DNA of 53,560 nucleotides from Anaerolineae bacterium (GTDB lineage Bacteria > Chloroflexota > Anaerolineae > 4572-78 > J111), in assembly GCA_020433805.1 (NCBI GenBank), contig JAGRBZ010000010.1, positions 1 to 53,560 of the forward strand, read 5' to 3'. Made by a program: the position numbers and the translations under genes. The notes beneath the pieces are model-generated. The model had not been told where the DNA came from and ran no database searches. It was given only the letters and a program-made list of their open reading frames with translations. Shown here one piece after another: positions 1 through 9,311 of the stretch; position 1 is the stretch's first letter, and every line of letters begins with the position of its first letter.

Positions 1-1561
1 GTACGCTATTCGAGCTTGGCCAACGCTGGTGCTCATCGATCCACGTGGCAAAGTGGTCGATACCCAATCAGGCGAAATCTTGGCTGAAGAATACGCCATC
101 AAGATCGAGGCACTTATCACCGAATTCGAGGCCAACGGGCTGCTCGACCGCACGCCGCTCGATCTTCGTTCGGAGCGACAAATCGAACCGGATCGGCCCC
201 TTAACTACCCCTCGAAATTGCTGTTGGCCCAACCCGAGGGCAGTACGGCGCGTTATTTGTTTATTGCCGATACAGGGCATCATCGTATTCTGCAAGTTGC
301 ATTAGCGGCTGATGATCAATCGGGTGAGATTGTGCAGGTTTTCGGCACCGGCATTCCCGGTTTGCGTGACGGACCGGCTAATGAAGCCCAATTTCACGAT
401 CCGCACGGTATGGCCCTCAACGGCCAAACGCTCTACCTGGCCGATACTGAAAACCATGCTATTCGGGCCATTGATGTAACCGATGGTACGGTTCGCACAG
501 TGGCTGGCACTGGACGCAAGGCCCACGGTCGACTGGAAATGGGCGGACCGACCGACGTCTCGCTGCGCTCACCGTGGGCATTGTGGGCTGAGGAGGATGT
601 GCTTTTAATCGCAATGGCCGGCTCACATCAGATTTGGGCCTTGGTCAGTGAATCGCGTCTGGGCATTTTCGCCGGCACCGGAGCCGAAGCCCTGGTCGAT
701 GGCCCCGTGGCCGAGGCTGCCTTCAACCAGCCGAGCGATGTCTCCGTGGGTTTCGGCTATATGTTTGTGGCTGATGCCGAAGCCAGTGCCATCCGGGCGG
801 TTTCGTTGGGAGAAGATCCTCAGGTGATGACTTTGGTGGGACAGGGATTGTTCGAGTTCGGTGATATCGACGGCACCGGCGGCCACGTTCGGCTTCAACA
901 TCCCACGGGATTGACCTTCTATGACGGCTTGGTTTATATCGCCGATAGTTACAACCACAAAATCAAAACGCTCGATCCCACTACTGGCGCGGTCAGTACG
1001 TTAATCGGCACCGGTCAGCCTGGGCATAGTGATGGAGCATTTGCCGACGCCACATTATATGAGCCGGAAGGTATCGTCGCCAGCGAGCAGCGGCTGTACA
1101 TTGCTGATACCAATAACCACCTTGTTCGCGTAGCTGATTTGGAGACGCAGTCCGTCCAGACGGTGATGCTGCAAGGGTTGGCCCAGTTGGCGAAACCGAC
1201 TGTGACAGAGGCAAATAAGGATGTTCATCAACTGGCTTCGGTCATGGTTGCGGCGGGTGAAGTTGAAATCACCCTCGCCATAGAATTGCCGGAAGGTTAT
1301 AAACTCAATCCTGATGCGCCGCAAATGGTGCGATGGGGTGATGTTATAAAGCCATTTGACGCTAGCACACCTCCCACCTTTGCAACCACTATCGAAAAAG
1401 ATACCGATCTCGATATTGGTGTTACGCTTTATTACTGCCAGGCTCTCGACGAGCGGTTATGTTTTATCCATGCCAGCCGGATGTGTTTACCGCTGATTGT
1501 CTCTGAAACGGGTGAGCGACAGGTTGAAATCTACTGTATGGTTGAGAATAAGGATTCATAG
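1..1561 (+). CDS. Thioredoxin-fold / NHL-repeat protein, 3' part (NHLRC2-like), truncated by the window edge
   Basis: The reading frame is already open at base 2, so the start lies upstream; a GTG at 29 is internal. The first residues (YAIRAWPTLVLIDP) look like the end of a thioredoxin fold, with the cis-proline in the W-P-T motif. They are followed by at least five NHL-type beta-propeller blades, recognisable as repeats such as YLFIADTGHHRI, LYLADTENHAI, VYIADSYNHKI and LYIADTNNHLV. The last ~110 residues form a separate beta-rich domain (EITLAIELPEGYKLN) resembling the DsbD-alpha-like domain seen at the end of this family. Family knowledge suggests a redox or scaffold role, but the CxxC site would lie outside the window. 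The gene converges on the next one, with a small hairpin element between them. Family assignment is firm; function is not. Confidence 0.9.
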   Translation, partial: YAIRAWPTLVLIDPRGKVVDTQSGEILAEEYAIKIEALITEFEANGLLDRTPLDLRSERQIEPDRPLNYPSKLLLAQPEGSTARYLFIADTGHHRILQVALAADDQSGEIVQVFGTGIPGLRDGPANEAQFHDPHGMALNGQTLYLADTENHAIRAIDVTDGTVRTVAGTGRKAHGRLEMGGPTDVSLRSPWALWAEEDVLLIAMAGSHQIWALVSESRLGIFAGTGAEALVDGPVAEAAFNQPSDVSVGFGYMFVADAEASAIRAVSLGEDPQVMTLVGQGLFEFGDIDGTGGHVRLQHPTGLTFYDGLVYIADSYNHKIKTLDPTTGAVSTLIGTGQPGHSDGAFADATLYEPEGIVASEQRLYIADTNNHLVRVADLETQSVQTVMLQGLAQLAKPTVTEANKDVHQLASVMVAAGEVEITLAIELPEGYKLNPDAPQMVRWGDVIKPFDASTPPTFATTIEKDTDLDIGVTLYYCQALDERLCFIHASRMCLPLIVSETGERQVEIYCMVENKDS

Positions 1562-1606
1562 TATTTGGAGTTATGCTATGGCATTCTCGGAAGTTAAATA
1601 TGAGCA

Positions 1607-1656
1607 GGGCTTACGCAAAAGCCAAGTGACTGTCACCTTTAGAACTGCGTAAGTCC
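1607..1656. repeat. Short (50 bp) internally deleted MITE-like element
   Basis: GGGCTTACGCA at 1607-1617 is mirrored by TGCGTAAGTCC at 1646-1656 (10 of 11 pair). The interior carries AAGTGACTGTCACCTTT, which also occurs next to the right end of the 14780-14896 element. This copy is therefore best read as a deletion derivative of that subfamily. It sits between two convergent genes, where its hairpin could also stop transcription. No TA flanks are visible here, unlike the full-length copies. Confidence 0.7.
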
Positions 1657-1675
1657 TGATGAGATATCTTTTGTT

Positions 1676-2614
1676 TCAAGACCTGACTTTCAAAGACTCG
1701 TAAACTTCGCCATACGACGACACAACTGACTCCATCAGTTTGCCGATATTATCGCCGTTAGCCGGATACGTGGCGGCGCTTCCAATAAGCTCGATTTGTC
1801 CATTCGGTAAGAACATTTCTCCGGTAAAGCCGTGTTGACGCATCATTGAGGTTAATGTTTCTATGATAGCCGTTATTTGCGCCGCTTCAGGTAATGCAAC
1901 CATGACGGCGCCAACAGAAAAGCCTGTAGTCGTGGAGTTTGTATAGAGTTCATGGATGTAACCGGTTAGGGCCTGAGTTAATTCTCGGGCCTCATCATCT
2001 CCAAAAACAGTGGCATAACCCTCATAATGCGCTATACCAATCAGGATCAACGTAAAGTTTTTCCCTTCATTTGTACAAGCTAAAAATTGCTTGGTTACTT
2101 GGCGTTGAAAATCTAGCTTGGGATCAGATTCAGCTAAAATTTCATCTGCTACCGGTGTAGGTCGGTCTAAATCAGATTCGCGATCATCTTGCCGGGCCGT
2201 TAACCACATACTCAATGCGCACGCACCGGCAATGAGGGTTCCAAGTGCCGTAACAATTACACCGGTTGTTTGGGCTTGGTAATAGGAATATAGAATGCCT
2301 AGCAATCCCAAAGCAGTTAGTGAAAGTACGGCTTCAGCTATAACCCAACGAGAATTGTTTTTGCCCATAGTCATATAGAGGGCGATTGCTTGACCAAGTA
2401 AACATAAGGTCAGAATAACCAGAATAATAAATATTGTTTGCTGACGGCTCGTATCAGTTGGAGAAGTGGGGCTGGATAGAAACTGCCACAGTTCGATTAA
2501 TACGCCAAGGCCGGACTGGCGCTGGCCCAACCACGGGCCAAAGGCGAAGGCGAATAGGCTGAGCAAGACACCGCTCAGATTCAAAATTTGTATATTTCTA
2601 AGACCGCTAATCAT
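1676..2614 (-). CDS. Four-TM membrane protein with a degenerate GGDEF-like C-terminal domain
   Basis: This 312-residue protein has hydrophobic segments at about 10-30, 59-82, 90-111 and 118-138. A cytosolic part follows that aligns by eye with the GGDEF nucleotidyl-cyclase fold: FTLILIGIAHYEGY (187-200) matches the usual LLLLDIDHFKxIN strand. GFSVGAVMVALP (231-242) sits where GGDEFxxLLP should be, and AATYPANGDN followed by SYGEVYESLK resembles the closing SxGxA...ADxALYxAK region. The signature and the metal-binding aspartates are gone, so c-di-GMP synthesis is unlikely; sensing or scaffolding is a guess. It starts 9 bp after the glycosidase gene upstream on the same strand, suggesting co-transcription. 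The ATG is preceded by a GAGG-like ribosome site. The domain match is inferred, not computed. Confidence 0.7.
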   Translation of the reverse strand: MISGLRNIQILNLSGVLLSLFAFAFGPWLGQRQSGLGVLIELWQFLSSPTSPTDTSRQQTIFIILVILTLCLLGQAIALYMTMGKNNSRWVIAEAVLSLTALGLLGILYSYYQAQTTGVIVTALGTLIAGACALSMWLTARQDDRESDLDRPTPVADEILAESDPKLDFQRQVTKQFLACTNEGKNFTLILIGIAHYEGYATVFGDDEARELTQALTGYIHELYTNSTTTGFSVGAVMVALPEAAQITAIIETLTSMMRQHGFTGEMFLPNGQIELIGSAATYPANGDNIGKLMESVVSSYGEVYESLKVRS

Positions 2615-2623
2615 ACTTTAACC

Positions 2624-4186
2624 TCATTCCGTTTGCTCGGCTGCTTGAATTCTATCCATTGCCGCTTCGAATTTGTTGTTAAAAAAGAGCAAATATACTT
2701 CCGCAATTACAGCTTCCGCAGCTAGCCCCGGCTGTCTCTTGCGAAGACGGTAAATAGCTTCAGGAATTAACAATGCTGCTGATGACAAGTCCCGACCTGT
2801 ATAACGGCCAGCGTAACCTTGGGTTGCTTGTAGATAAGTAGCCCCATGTTCTACACTTGGCTCGATTTCGCTGCCTTCATTCCAATCATTCCAGGTGACA
2901 ATCTGAACCCAACTAGGCGACTCGCGCTGTCGCTGAACTTGATCCCGCAAGGCAGCTTCCCAGGTTTGGGCATAAACTAATCCATCCTGTCGAGCGATAA
3001 ATCGTGGCGAACTTCCCCAACCCCATACTTTGCTATCATCAAAACCCGGCCAAACTGAACCAATGTTTAGCTCTAAATCGTGCTTTTGGGTGCGATAATC
3101 CATCTCGTTATAAACCCAATCAACATAATCTTTGCCCCAATCATTTGGGTCTTCATTCGTACCACTAACCCAGGAAAAAAAACCTTGACTAACATCTAAA
3201 AATTCTTGCTCTGCTCCCATGTACATGAGATGAAAGGTGGGTAATTCGGCTTTGACGCGGCTGAGTTGTTGTGGCCTTAGTAACCCGGCCTGACCATCTG
3301 GCCATGCTTCGAAATAAAATATCAGCGGAACCTTATCGTAGTGAAGATAACTGGCTTGGGAAGTATACTCTGTTAAGATGTAATTGAGGTGTGTTGATGC
3401 GTTCGCTTCTCGCGTTTGATCATCATTAAACTGCATCAGCAGTTGCTCTTCATACGTTATTGCCAGAAAAAACCTGAAGTTATATTCCTGACGCCATCGC
3501 TCAACCGTGGTAAGCATTCGACGAAAAGCCAAATCTGTCTCGCCTACATCTCCAGGGCCGTACCAATCCGTGACAAAGCCATCGATGCCGGCTGCCCAGG
3601 CAAGGGCTAAATGATACTCAATCAAGTGAGGATCAGTGGAGTCATAAGGCCCAATGATGGGTTGATGGGCTGCTGCTAAATCCCAACTGTCATCTGAATT
3701 TAGACGTTTGGGGATAAGATCTTCCGGGTCCTGCCCTCCATCGTCATCGGGATCCCAATTCCAATGTTGCCACTTACCGCTATATTCGGGTGTCTTGAAC
3801 CAAGGCATATAGTGAGCTAAAACTAAGCTGTCACCGGGTGGTTCAATTGGCTTCAAATTTATTTGAACTTCAGATGTTGGTGTAGGTTGTAAGGGGTTAT
3901 TTTCACCTGTTGCAGGTGTCTCCACATTTACTTGAACTTCAGATGTGGGCGTAGGTTGTATGATTTTGGTCTCTACAGCTTCAGGATTTCTCGGTAAGCC
4001 AACATTATCGGATACAACCTCACCCAATTGTGATGAGGATTTTTCTTGCTCTATTCGTTTGTCTTCATAGACCCAATTCAGGTGGTTGTCCGGGGATCTT
4101 TTTTGATTAACAACGACACTCACAATCACTGCAATTATCATGCCAAATATGATCTGGTTTAACCGTACCTTGAAATGGTCCATCAC
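2624..4186 (-). CDS. GH99/WbsX-like glycoside hydrolase-type protein, membrane anchored
   Basis: The 520-residue protein starts with a short basic stretch and one hydrophobic segment (about 11-27), so it is probably a membrane-anchored exoprotein. A low-complexity linker (about 30-115) contains a duplicated QPTPTSEVQ unit. The catalytic barrel begins at VLAHYMPWF and carries GIDGFVTDWYGPG, AITYEEQ and WNDWNEGSEIEPS. These match the pattern of GH99 endo-mannosidases and the related WbsX-type domains. GH99 enzymes usually have an ExxE pair in NEWHEG; here the first Glu is Asp (NDWNEG). The likely substrate is an alpha-linked glycan, which is inference. It is followed 9 bp later by the degenerate-GGDEF gene. 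Fold confidence is good; activity is uncertain. Confidence 0.8.
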   Translation of the reverse strand: MMDHFKVRLNQIIFGMIIAVIVSVVVNQKRSPDNHLNWVYEDKRIEQEKSSSQLGEVVSDNVGLPRNPEAVETKIIQPTPTSEVQVNVETPATGENNPLQPTPTSEVQINLKPIEPPGDSLVLAHYMPWFKTPEYSGKWQHWNWDPDDDGGQDPEDLIPKRLNSDDSWDLAAAHQPIIGPYDSTDPHLIEYHLALAWAAGIDGFVTDWYGPGDVGETDLAFRRMLTTVERWRQEYNFRFFLAITYEEQLLMQFNDDQTREANASTHLNYILTEYTSQASYLHYDKVPLIFYFEAWPDGQAGLLRPQQLSRVKAELPTFHLMYMGAEQEFLDVSQGFFSWVSGTNEDPNDWGKDYVDWVYNEMDYRTQKHDLELNIGSVWPGFDDSKVWGWGSSPRFIARQDGLVYAQTWEAALRDQVQRQRESPSWVQIVTWNDWNEGSEIEPSVEHGATYLQATQGYAGRYTGRDLSSAALLIPEAIYRLRKRQPGLAAEAVIAEVYLLFFNNKFEAAMDRIQAAEQTE

Positions 4187-4262
4187 AGCGATTGACGTAC
4201 TCTAAAAATTTATCAAGTTATCTTTATACCTCATATCTGCGAAGTATTATTTCAATAGATTA

Positions 4263-4400
4263 TGAGTTACGCAGTTGAAAGAAACCAGACCCTAAAGGTT
4301 TTATAAGTCGACTTCAGGACAAAATACAAGCTTGGTTGCCTCTAAATTTTGATTGAAAGGTAACTTCGGAAACCTTTAGGGTCTCGAACTGCGCAACTCG
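4263..4400. repeat. MITE-like element, CCCTAAAGG subfamily, 138 bp
   Basis: Outer ends are TGAGTTACGCAGTT (4263-4276) and AACTGCGCAACTCG (4387-4400), a 14-bp inverted repeat flanked directly by TA at 4261-4262 and 4401-4402. An inner perfect 14-bp inverted repeat, GACCCTAAAGGTTT, lies at 4288-4301 and 4370-4383. Read in reverse complement, the 45153-45291 element is nearly the same sequence. The rest of the 4187-4579 gap (4187-4260 and 4403-4579) shows nothing recognisable. Confidence 0.85.
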
Positions 4401-4579
4401 TATAGATATTAGGTGAAACAGTAACTTGAAATATCGAATTCTGGATAGCAAATAATATCATTATAAGCGAAGCAAGTTTGATAATATAGATGCAAAGGTA
4501 CAGTCCAGAAGTACATCATTCTATGGACGAATGTCATATGCGTTTTGCCCTAAAGTACCTTATAATCAAGCCGCTTCAT

Positions 4580-5071
4580 TCAATTGTTTGTAATTACCCT
4601 TTTATAACCGAAAAGAACACGATAGAGCCACGATAAAACACAGAAATGCGGTACGGTTATGGCAACGAACGGAATCGAGAGTAGGGCAGTGCCAAGGATA
4701 TATCCGGCTAAGGTGGTCCCGACCAGAAACAACCATCCCGTAACGGTGAGGGCCACGGCCATAACCCCAAATCCAAATCGTCTCGGAATCGGGTTTTTTG
4801 GCAGCCGCGGCGTGCCGACCCCATAACGAATGCCGTAATTGTAGATAAAATCAGCCGGATGTACCCCCGTAATCGCTCCAAATAAAGCCAGGGACGCCAG
4901 CCAAAAGAAAAACAGCGGCGAAGCCAAGACGGTTGCCAAGCCGACCAGGATGATGCCCAATATCGGCGTGAACAGCAGCCAGGGAACAACTTGTACAAAT
5001 TCTGGGTCATAACGACCCTCTTCAAAGCCTTGCATTTTTAGGCGTTTCCAGATAATGGGTGAAATGGACAT
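4580..5071 (-). CDS. DUF4395 integral membrane protein
   Basis: The 163-residue protein has about four hydrophobic segments. Its central DFIYNYGIRYGVGTPRLP, followed by NPIPRRFGFGV, is the hallmark of the DUF4395 family, whose function is unknown. A textbook AAGGAG lies just upstream of the ATG on the minus strand. In other bacteria such proteins often sit next to thioredoxin or sulfur-related genes; nothing adjacent here supports that except the distant thioredoxin/NHL gene. It stands alone, divergent from the HEAT-like gene. Confidence 0.85.
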   Translation of the reverse strand: MSISPIIWKRLKMQGFEEGRYDPEFVQVVPWLLFTPILGIILVGLATVLASPLFFFWLASLALFGAITGVHPADFIYNYGIRYGVGTPRLPKNPIPRRFGFGVMAVALTVTGWLFLVGTTLAGYILGTALLSIPFVAITVPHFCVLSWLYRVLFGYKRVITNN

Positions 5072-5438
5072 TTTACGTCTCCTTGTATACTATAATCTTT
5101 CAGTAGGGCAACTTGCGCTATTATGGTATCTGGTAATCAAGTTTTAAGTATCAAATTATGCTCTTTATGCTCTAAGCGATTTTCTCTATTGTAGTGGGTA
5201 ACCGCACCAAAATCGTTCTGGAAAGCGCTCCAAAAAACGTTCCATCCTACTATCACACATATCGTCGCTTAGGCTAAAGCATTTGTGGCAGCACGATAGA
5301 TATCTCTCTAACACTCTCGGTGGGTGGAATGTGTAGCTCTCCCTTTGGGCTGATAGAGCTGCTTTGTTACCCGATTTATTAGTTGATCTGAATAAAGTTT
5401 TCTAAAATGTGAGATAAAAAGTGGAGATAAGGAGTAAA
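5072..5438. other. Divergent intergenic region, nothing identified
   Basis: The 367 bp between the DUF4395 gene and the HEAT-like gene hold no convincing ORF, repeat element or RNA. A TTGATC (5383-5388) and TAAAAT (5403-5408) pair precedes the plus-strand gene, but the 14-bp spacing is too short to call a promoter. Confidence 0.4.
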
Positions 5439-6308
5439 ATGACTAACACAAAACAAACCTACCCTGAGCCTGTTGCCGGCCTTATGACCTTGGGCGATGT
5501 ACGCAAGGAACCGGAGTGGTGCGATTACCTGTCATTCGGTTTCACGGAACAGCATGTGCCGGACTTATGCCGGATGATCCTCGATCGAGATCTGTTCTGG
5601 GCCGATAGCGAAAGTGACGAGGTGTGGAGCGCTGTCCATGCCTGGCGCACGTTGGCTCAACTCAAAGCCGATAGCGCTATTCCCTGCCTGATCGAGCTGC
5701 TGGGCCGGGTTGATGAGTACGATGATGACTGGACCAGTGAGGAGTTACCTAAAGTTTTTGGGCTTATCGGCCCGCCTGCATTGGAGCCGCTACGGGTATT
5801 TCTGGCTGACGCCGGCCAGGGGGAATGGTCTCGTACTGGTGCCGGCAACGCGCTGGTTAACATTGGACAGCGCCACCCGGAACTGCGAGCCGATTGTATA
5901 ACTATCCTCAGCCGACAGCTGGAACAGTTCGTCGAGCAAGAAGAGAGCTTCAATGCTAACCTGGTTAGTGCCTTGCTTGACCTGCAAGGAGTAGAAGCCG
6001 CACCGGTCATCGAGCAAGCTTTTGCCGCGAACAAGGTTGATCTGATGATGCAAGGCGATTGGGAAGATGTTCAGATTGAGCTGGGATTGCTGAATGAACG
6101 CCTTACGTCGGCTCCTGATCTGCGCGGCCTGATGGCAGAACGAATGGGCTTTGACCCGAGAGAGTTGATCAATCGCCTCAAAAGAGAGGATACGGCTAAA
6201 TCGCAATGGGAAGTCGAACAAAAGGCCTCCAAAAAAGCCAAGACTAAAGCCAAAGCCAAACGGAAACAGGCCAAAGCGAGCCGTAAAAAACAGCGCAACC
6301 GGAAGTAA
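5439..6308 (+). CDS. HEAT/PBS-lyase-like repeat protein (DUF1186-like) with a Lys-rich tail
   Basis: The frame is open from a GTG at 5421, but the ATG at 5439 has AAGGAG at 5429-5434 with ideal spacing, so a 289-residue product is favoured. Helical pairs with alternating Leu/Ala (AVHAWRTLAQLKADSAIPCLIELL, split over two helices, and PALEPLRVFLAD) indicate HEAT-like repeats. The overall layout resembles DUF1186-type proteins. The last ~40 residues are almost only Lys, Ala, Arg and Gln (KKAKTKAKAKRKQAK), a basic tail that could bind nucleic acid or an acidic surface. No catalytic residues are apparent. It probably acts as a protein-binding scaffold; the partner is unknown. Confidence 0.8.
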   Translation: MTNTKQTYPEPVAGLMTLGDVRKEPEWCDYLSFGFTEQHVPDLCRMILDRDLFWADSESDEVWSAVHAWRTLAQLKADSAIPCLIELLGRVDEYDDDWTSEELPKVFGLIGPPALEPLRVFLADAGQGEWSRTGAGNALVNIGQRHPELRADCITILSRQLEQFVEQEESFNANLVSALLDLQGVEAAPVIEQAFAANKVDLMMQGDWEDVQIELGLLNERLTSAPDLRGLMAERMGFDPRELINRLKREDTAKSQWEVEQKASKKAKTKAKAKRKQAKASRKKQRNRK

Positions 6309-6371
6309 GGAGTATATCCCAAAAAGGTGTTAATCCTATTACGAGGACGTAAGGTTAGCCCTCTTCTTTGT

Positions 6372-6399
6372 TTGAAATCATCCAGAAATATGTTACACT
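6372..6399 (+). promoter_or_regulatory. Candidate sigma-70-type promoter for the 6495 operon
   Basis: TTGAAA at 6372-6377 and TACACT at 6394-6399 are separated by 16 bp, about 95 bp before the first gene of the plus-strand glycan operon. The -35 box matches 5 of 6 consensus bases and the -10 box 4 of 6. Confidence 0.4.
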
Positions 6400-6494
6400 A
6401 ATTAGAGTGATAACGGTCGCTCATCTCCTCCGTCTTCGAAAATTGGATCAAAGCACCTGACCTTAACCATAAAGATTTGCCCAAGGGCAGTCTT

Positions 6495-8270
6495 ATGTTT
6501 TTCTCCAACCATAAATGGAATAGTATTGTCTTTCTGGCGGTATCGCTGCTTTACACAGTTGTTTTTTTTACGTTGCCTAAATCGGTTTTTTGGTCGCCGG
6601 ATGAAGGGGCTAAATTTATTCAGTTTCATGTCTCGTGCGGGGCAGAAAATCGACTTCAGCCAACACCCTATCAGGGCCGGTATCTGGATCCAACTTATCG
6701 TTTTTTTCCAAAAGCCCCTTACGCTTTTTTCTACCCGCAGCCGTTAGCCAATGGACAAATCGCTTGTCATTGGCCTATTTGGTTCCCCCTAATATCAACC
6801 TTGCCTTTCAAACTGCTGGGGATAAGCGGGCTGTATCTTATTCCCTTGGTGAGCGGCCTGCTTAGTATATTCCTGGCGGGTATTCTGACTCATCAACTTA
6901 TGCCGGGAACTGGGAAATTAGCGATATTGGTTGTTGGTCTGGCAACACCTGTTTTTTTCTACAGCTTGCTTTTTTGGGAGTACACATGGGTGGTATCGCT
7001 CGGTCTGGTGGCGCTGTGGCAAGCAACAAAGCTGAACCAAACCGAGCATCGATGGAGAAGATTGCTTCTAATCAGCCTGATGCTGGTGGCGGCGGCAGCA
7101 ATACGGGCAGAAATGATAGTTTACGCTCTGGTTTTGTTTCTTGCCGCAGGTTATTTGTTGACTATTCAGACCCGCCAACACGTTTGGCGAAATTTAGTGG
7201 TGATGATAACAATCCTTGTTTCTGCCATCGCCATAATTTTGTTTCTGTATTTTAGCAAGCTTAGCGTTTTATCGGAGACTGTGTGGTTCATTCCGGCTCG
7301 ATATTGGCAGATGATCGGGGATGTTTGGGCTTCGATGGCAGATTATCAATTTTGGCTCGATAGCCCGGTGCAGCTGCAAGCCTTATGGGTTAATAGTGCT
7401 GATGAGTGGGGGCCGATTATTCCTGAAGCATTAACCAGGATTGGGCTGCTGGTGCTGTTAAGCGGTTCTATTTTCGTGTTTTTCTCCCATAAAATTGTAA
7501 ATGGGTTGGTTATCGGGGCAGCGATGATCGTGGGCGGGATAAGTCTCTACGCCTTGGTTTTTGCACCAGCCTTTCGTTTTGTTCACAGTATTTTTTTGCC
7601 GGCACCTTTCTTATTTCTTCTTTTTTTAGCTATTCCTTATGCCCGATCCAGTCATCGATTTGATATTACGTTGGTGGTCAGCACCACGGTTTTATATTTG
7701 GTGGCCGGATCGATAGCCGCCGTTATGCGTGCCGGGGCAGGTAGCACGATTGGCGGTGCGGAGTGGGGTGCTCGTTACACCTTGATTATCTACCCTTTGG
7801 GTAGTATCTGTGCCATCATAGGACTTTACAATTTGTATCAAAATGTCGGTAGCCGCCGACAAAAGCGGTTTTTGGTGGGGATTACGACCATACTGATTTT
7901 TATCGGCGTAATATATCAGGTGAGAGGTATAAAGGAACTTCAAAACAGTAAGCAAACGTTAAGCGCCTACGCTCATGCTATTGAAGAAATCGATGCTCCG
8001 GTCGTTACCGATATTTGGTGGCTGTCAGCATCTTTGGCTACGCATTTTCTGGATCAGGAAATGTATGCCTTATCTGATAGAAAGGCGTTGTATCCGTGGC
8101 TGGATTTAGCCGCAACGCAAATAGATACATTTGTCCTGGTTACTTTCGATCCCCCCGGTAAAGCATTTGTCCGAAAAGCTCCGCATCAACTTGAACTGAA
8201 GGGAACAGAATCTGTACAGGGTTTGTTCTTGGTCACCTTTAAGATAGTAGATGCCAAAAGTTTAGAGTAG
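6495..8270 (+). CDS. Polytopic GT-C-like glycosyltransferase
   Basis: An in-frame TTG at 6477 exists, but the ATG at 6495 has AAGGG about 7 bp upstream, giving 591 residues. The protein has roughly ten or more hydrophobic segments. Just after the first comes a loop with SPDEGAK (D36, E37), the position where GT-C enzymes carry their catalytic acidic residue. GT-C proteins move a sugar from a polyprenyl-phosphate donor onto a glycan, lipid or protein on the outer side of the membrane. The acceptor cannot be read from the sequence. It is the first gene of a six-gene run and is separated from the GT4 gene by 31 bp. Confidence 0.75.
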   Translation: MFFSNHKWNSIVFLAVSLLYTVVFFTLPKSVFWSPDEGAKFIQFHVSCGAENRLQPTPYQGRYLDPTYRFFPKAPYAFFYPQPLANGQIACHWPIWFPLISTLPFKLLGISGLYLIPLVSGLLSIFLAGILTHQLMPGTGKLAILVVGLATPVFFYSLLFWEYTWVVSLGLVALWQATKLNQTEHRWRRLLLISLMLVAAAAIRAEMIVYALVLFLAAGYLLTIQTRQHVWRNLVVMITILVSAIAIILFLYFSKLSVLSETVWFIPARYWQMIGDVWASMADYQFWLDSPVQLQALWVNSADEWGPIIPEALTRIGLLVLLSGSIFVFFSHKIVNGLVIGAAMIVGGISLYALVFAPAFRFVHSIFLPAPFLFLLFLAIPYARSSHRFDITLVVSTTVLYLVAGSIAAVMRAGAGSTIGGAEWGARYTLIIYPLGSICAIIGLYNLYQNVGSRRQKRFLVGITTILIFIGVIYQVRGIKELQNSKQTLSAYAHAIEEIDAPVVTDIWWLSASLATHFLDQEMYALSDRKALYPWLDLAATQIDTFVLVTFDPPGKAFVRKAPHQLELKGTESVQGLFLVTFKIVDAKSLE

Positions 8271-8301
8271 CGGATCTCGATGATTGAGTGACGGATGAGT
8301 T

Positions 8302-9306
8302 ATGAGAATTACCTACATTCTTGACCGTCCCGAGCTAGGAGGCGGGGTTAAGGTTGTGTTTCAACATGCGCATCTCTTGCTGTCTTTAGGGCATCACGTT
8401 ACGGTTTTAGGCCGGGGAGCCAAGCCCGACTGGGTGAACTTCCAGGGAGCCTATGTTGATTATCATCAAAACACACCCCAACTTGATGCTCAAGACCTGG
8501 TTATTGGTACCTACTGGACAACCATTCCCCTTGCCGAATATTTGGGCGTAGGGCCGATTGCCCACTTTTGCCAGGGCTTTGAAGGCGATTATCCGCATCT
8601 GGTAGCGGTTCATACCGAGATTGAAGCCATTTATCAGCGCAACCTGCCAACTTGGGTGGTCGCGCCCCATCTAGGCGATCTTATGCGCAGCCGATTTGAC
8701 CGCGATTTCTATTTAGTACCACCTCCGCTCGATCCTCATTTTCGCCCTGCATTTCGACTGCGTCCCCGAAGCCGTCCCTGGATTGCGGTTCATGGCATAT
8801 TCGAGTGTGATTGGAAGGGCGTAGTCACCGCTCTTAAAGCTGTGCGTCATTTGCGAGAAACGGGACTCCCTTGCCGGGTGCTGCGTGTTGGTTTGTTGCC
8901 GCTGTCTATCGACGAAAAGAACATTTTATCACCCGATAAATACTTGCATTGTGCGCCGCCTCAGGTTGTTGCCCGCGAAATGCGGCATTGTGACGTGCTG
9001 CTTTTTCCCTCACTGGCGACCGAAGGGTTCGGTTTGCCCCTGCTGGAAGCGATGGTCTCAAAAGTACCGGCGGTGGCGTCCGATATTCCATCGACTCGGT
9101 TTATGGGGAAGCAAGCTGTTACGTATGTGCCGCCGCATGATGTCGAAGGCTTTGCGGCTGCGGCCAAAAAGATATTACAAGACCCTCACGCCTGGCGGCA
9201 AGCACGACAGCAGGGTTATGAGGCTGCGCAACGTTTTCGGCCCGAGACGATAGCTCAGGAACTTGTAGCCGGGGTGACCTGGGCTATCGAGAAAGTTGGT
9301 GGCTGA
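8302..9306 (+). CDS. GT4-family glycosyltransferase
   Basis: The 334-residue protein shows a GT-B layout. The N-terminal half opens with RITYILDRPELGGGVKVV, a glycine-rich acceptor-side loop. The C-terminal half carries EGFGLPLLE (E241 to E249), the E-x7-E motif that binds the nucleotide sugar in GT4 enzymes. No membrane segment is present, so it acts in the cytosol, presumably on a lipid-linked acceptor. It is 5 bp upstream of the GT2 gene, implying translational coupling. Donor sugar and linkage are unknown; GT4 enzymes are retaining. Confidence 0.9.
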   Translation: MRITYILDRPELGGGVKVVFQHAHLLLSLGHHVTVLGRGAKPDWVNFQGAYVDYHQNTPQLDAQDLVIGTYWTTIPLAEYLGVGPIAHFCQGFEGDYPHLVAVHTEIEAIYQRNLPTWVVAPHLGDLMRSRFDRDFYLVPPPLDPHFRPAFRLRPRSRPWIAVHGIFECDWKGVVTALKAVRHLRETGLPCRVLRVGLLPLSIDEKNILSPDKYLHCAPPQVVAREMRHCDVLLFPSLATEGFGLPLLEAMVSKVPAVASDIPSTRFMGKQAVTYVPPHDVEGFAAAAKKILQDPHAWRQARQQGYEAAQRFRPETIAQELVAGVTWAIEKVGG

Positions 9307-9311
9307 TAGAA

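Noticed and set aside
5657..6221. Minus-strand ORFs of 125 and 143 codons opposite the HEAT-like gene
   Set aside because: The plus-strand frame has a good ribosome site and repeat-protein pattern; the opposing frames have neither.
6436..6449. Shared 14-mer TCGAAAATTGGATC with 47489-47502
   Set aside because: The similarity does not extend clearly on either side, so it is too short to call a repeat family.
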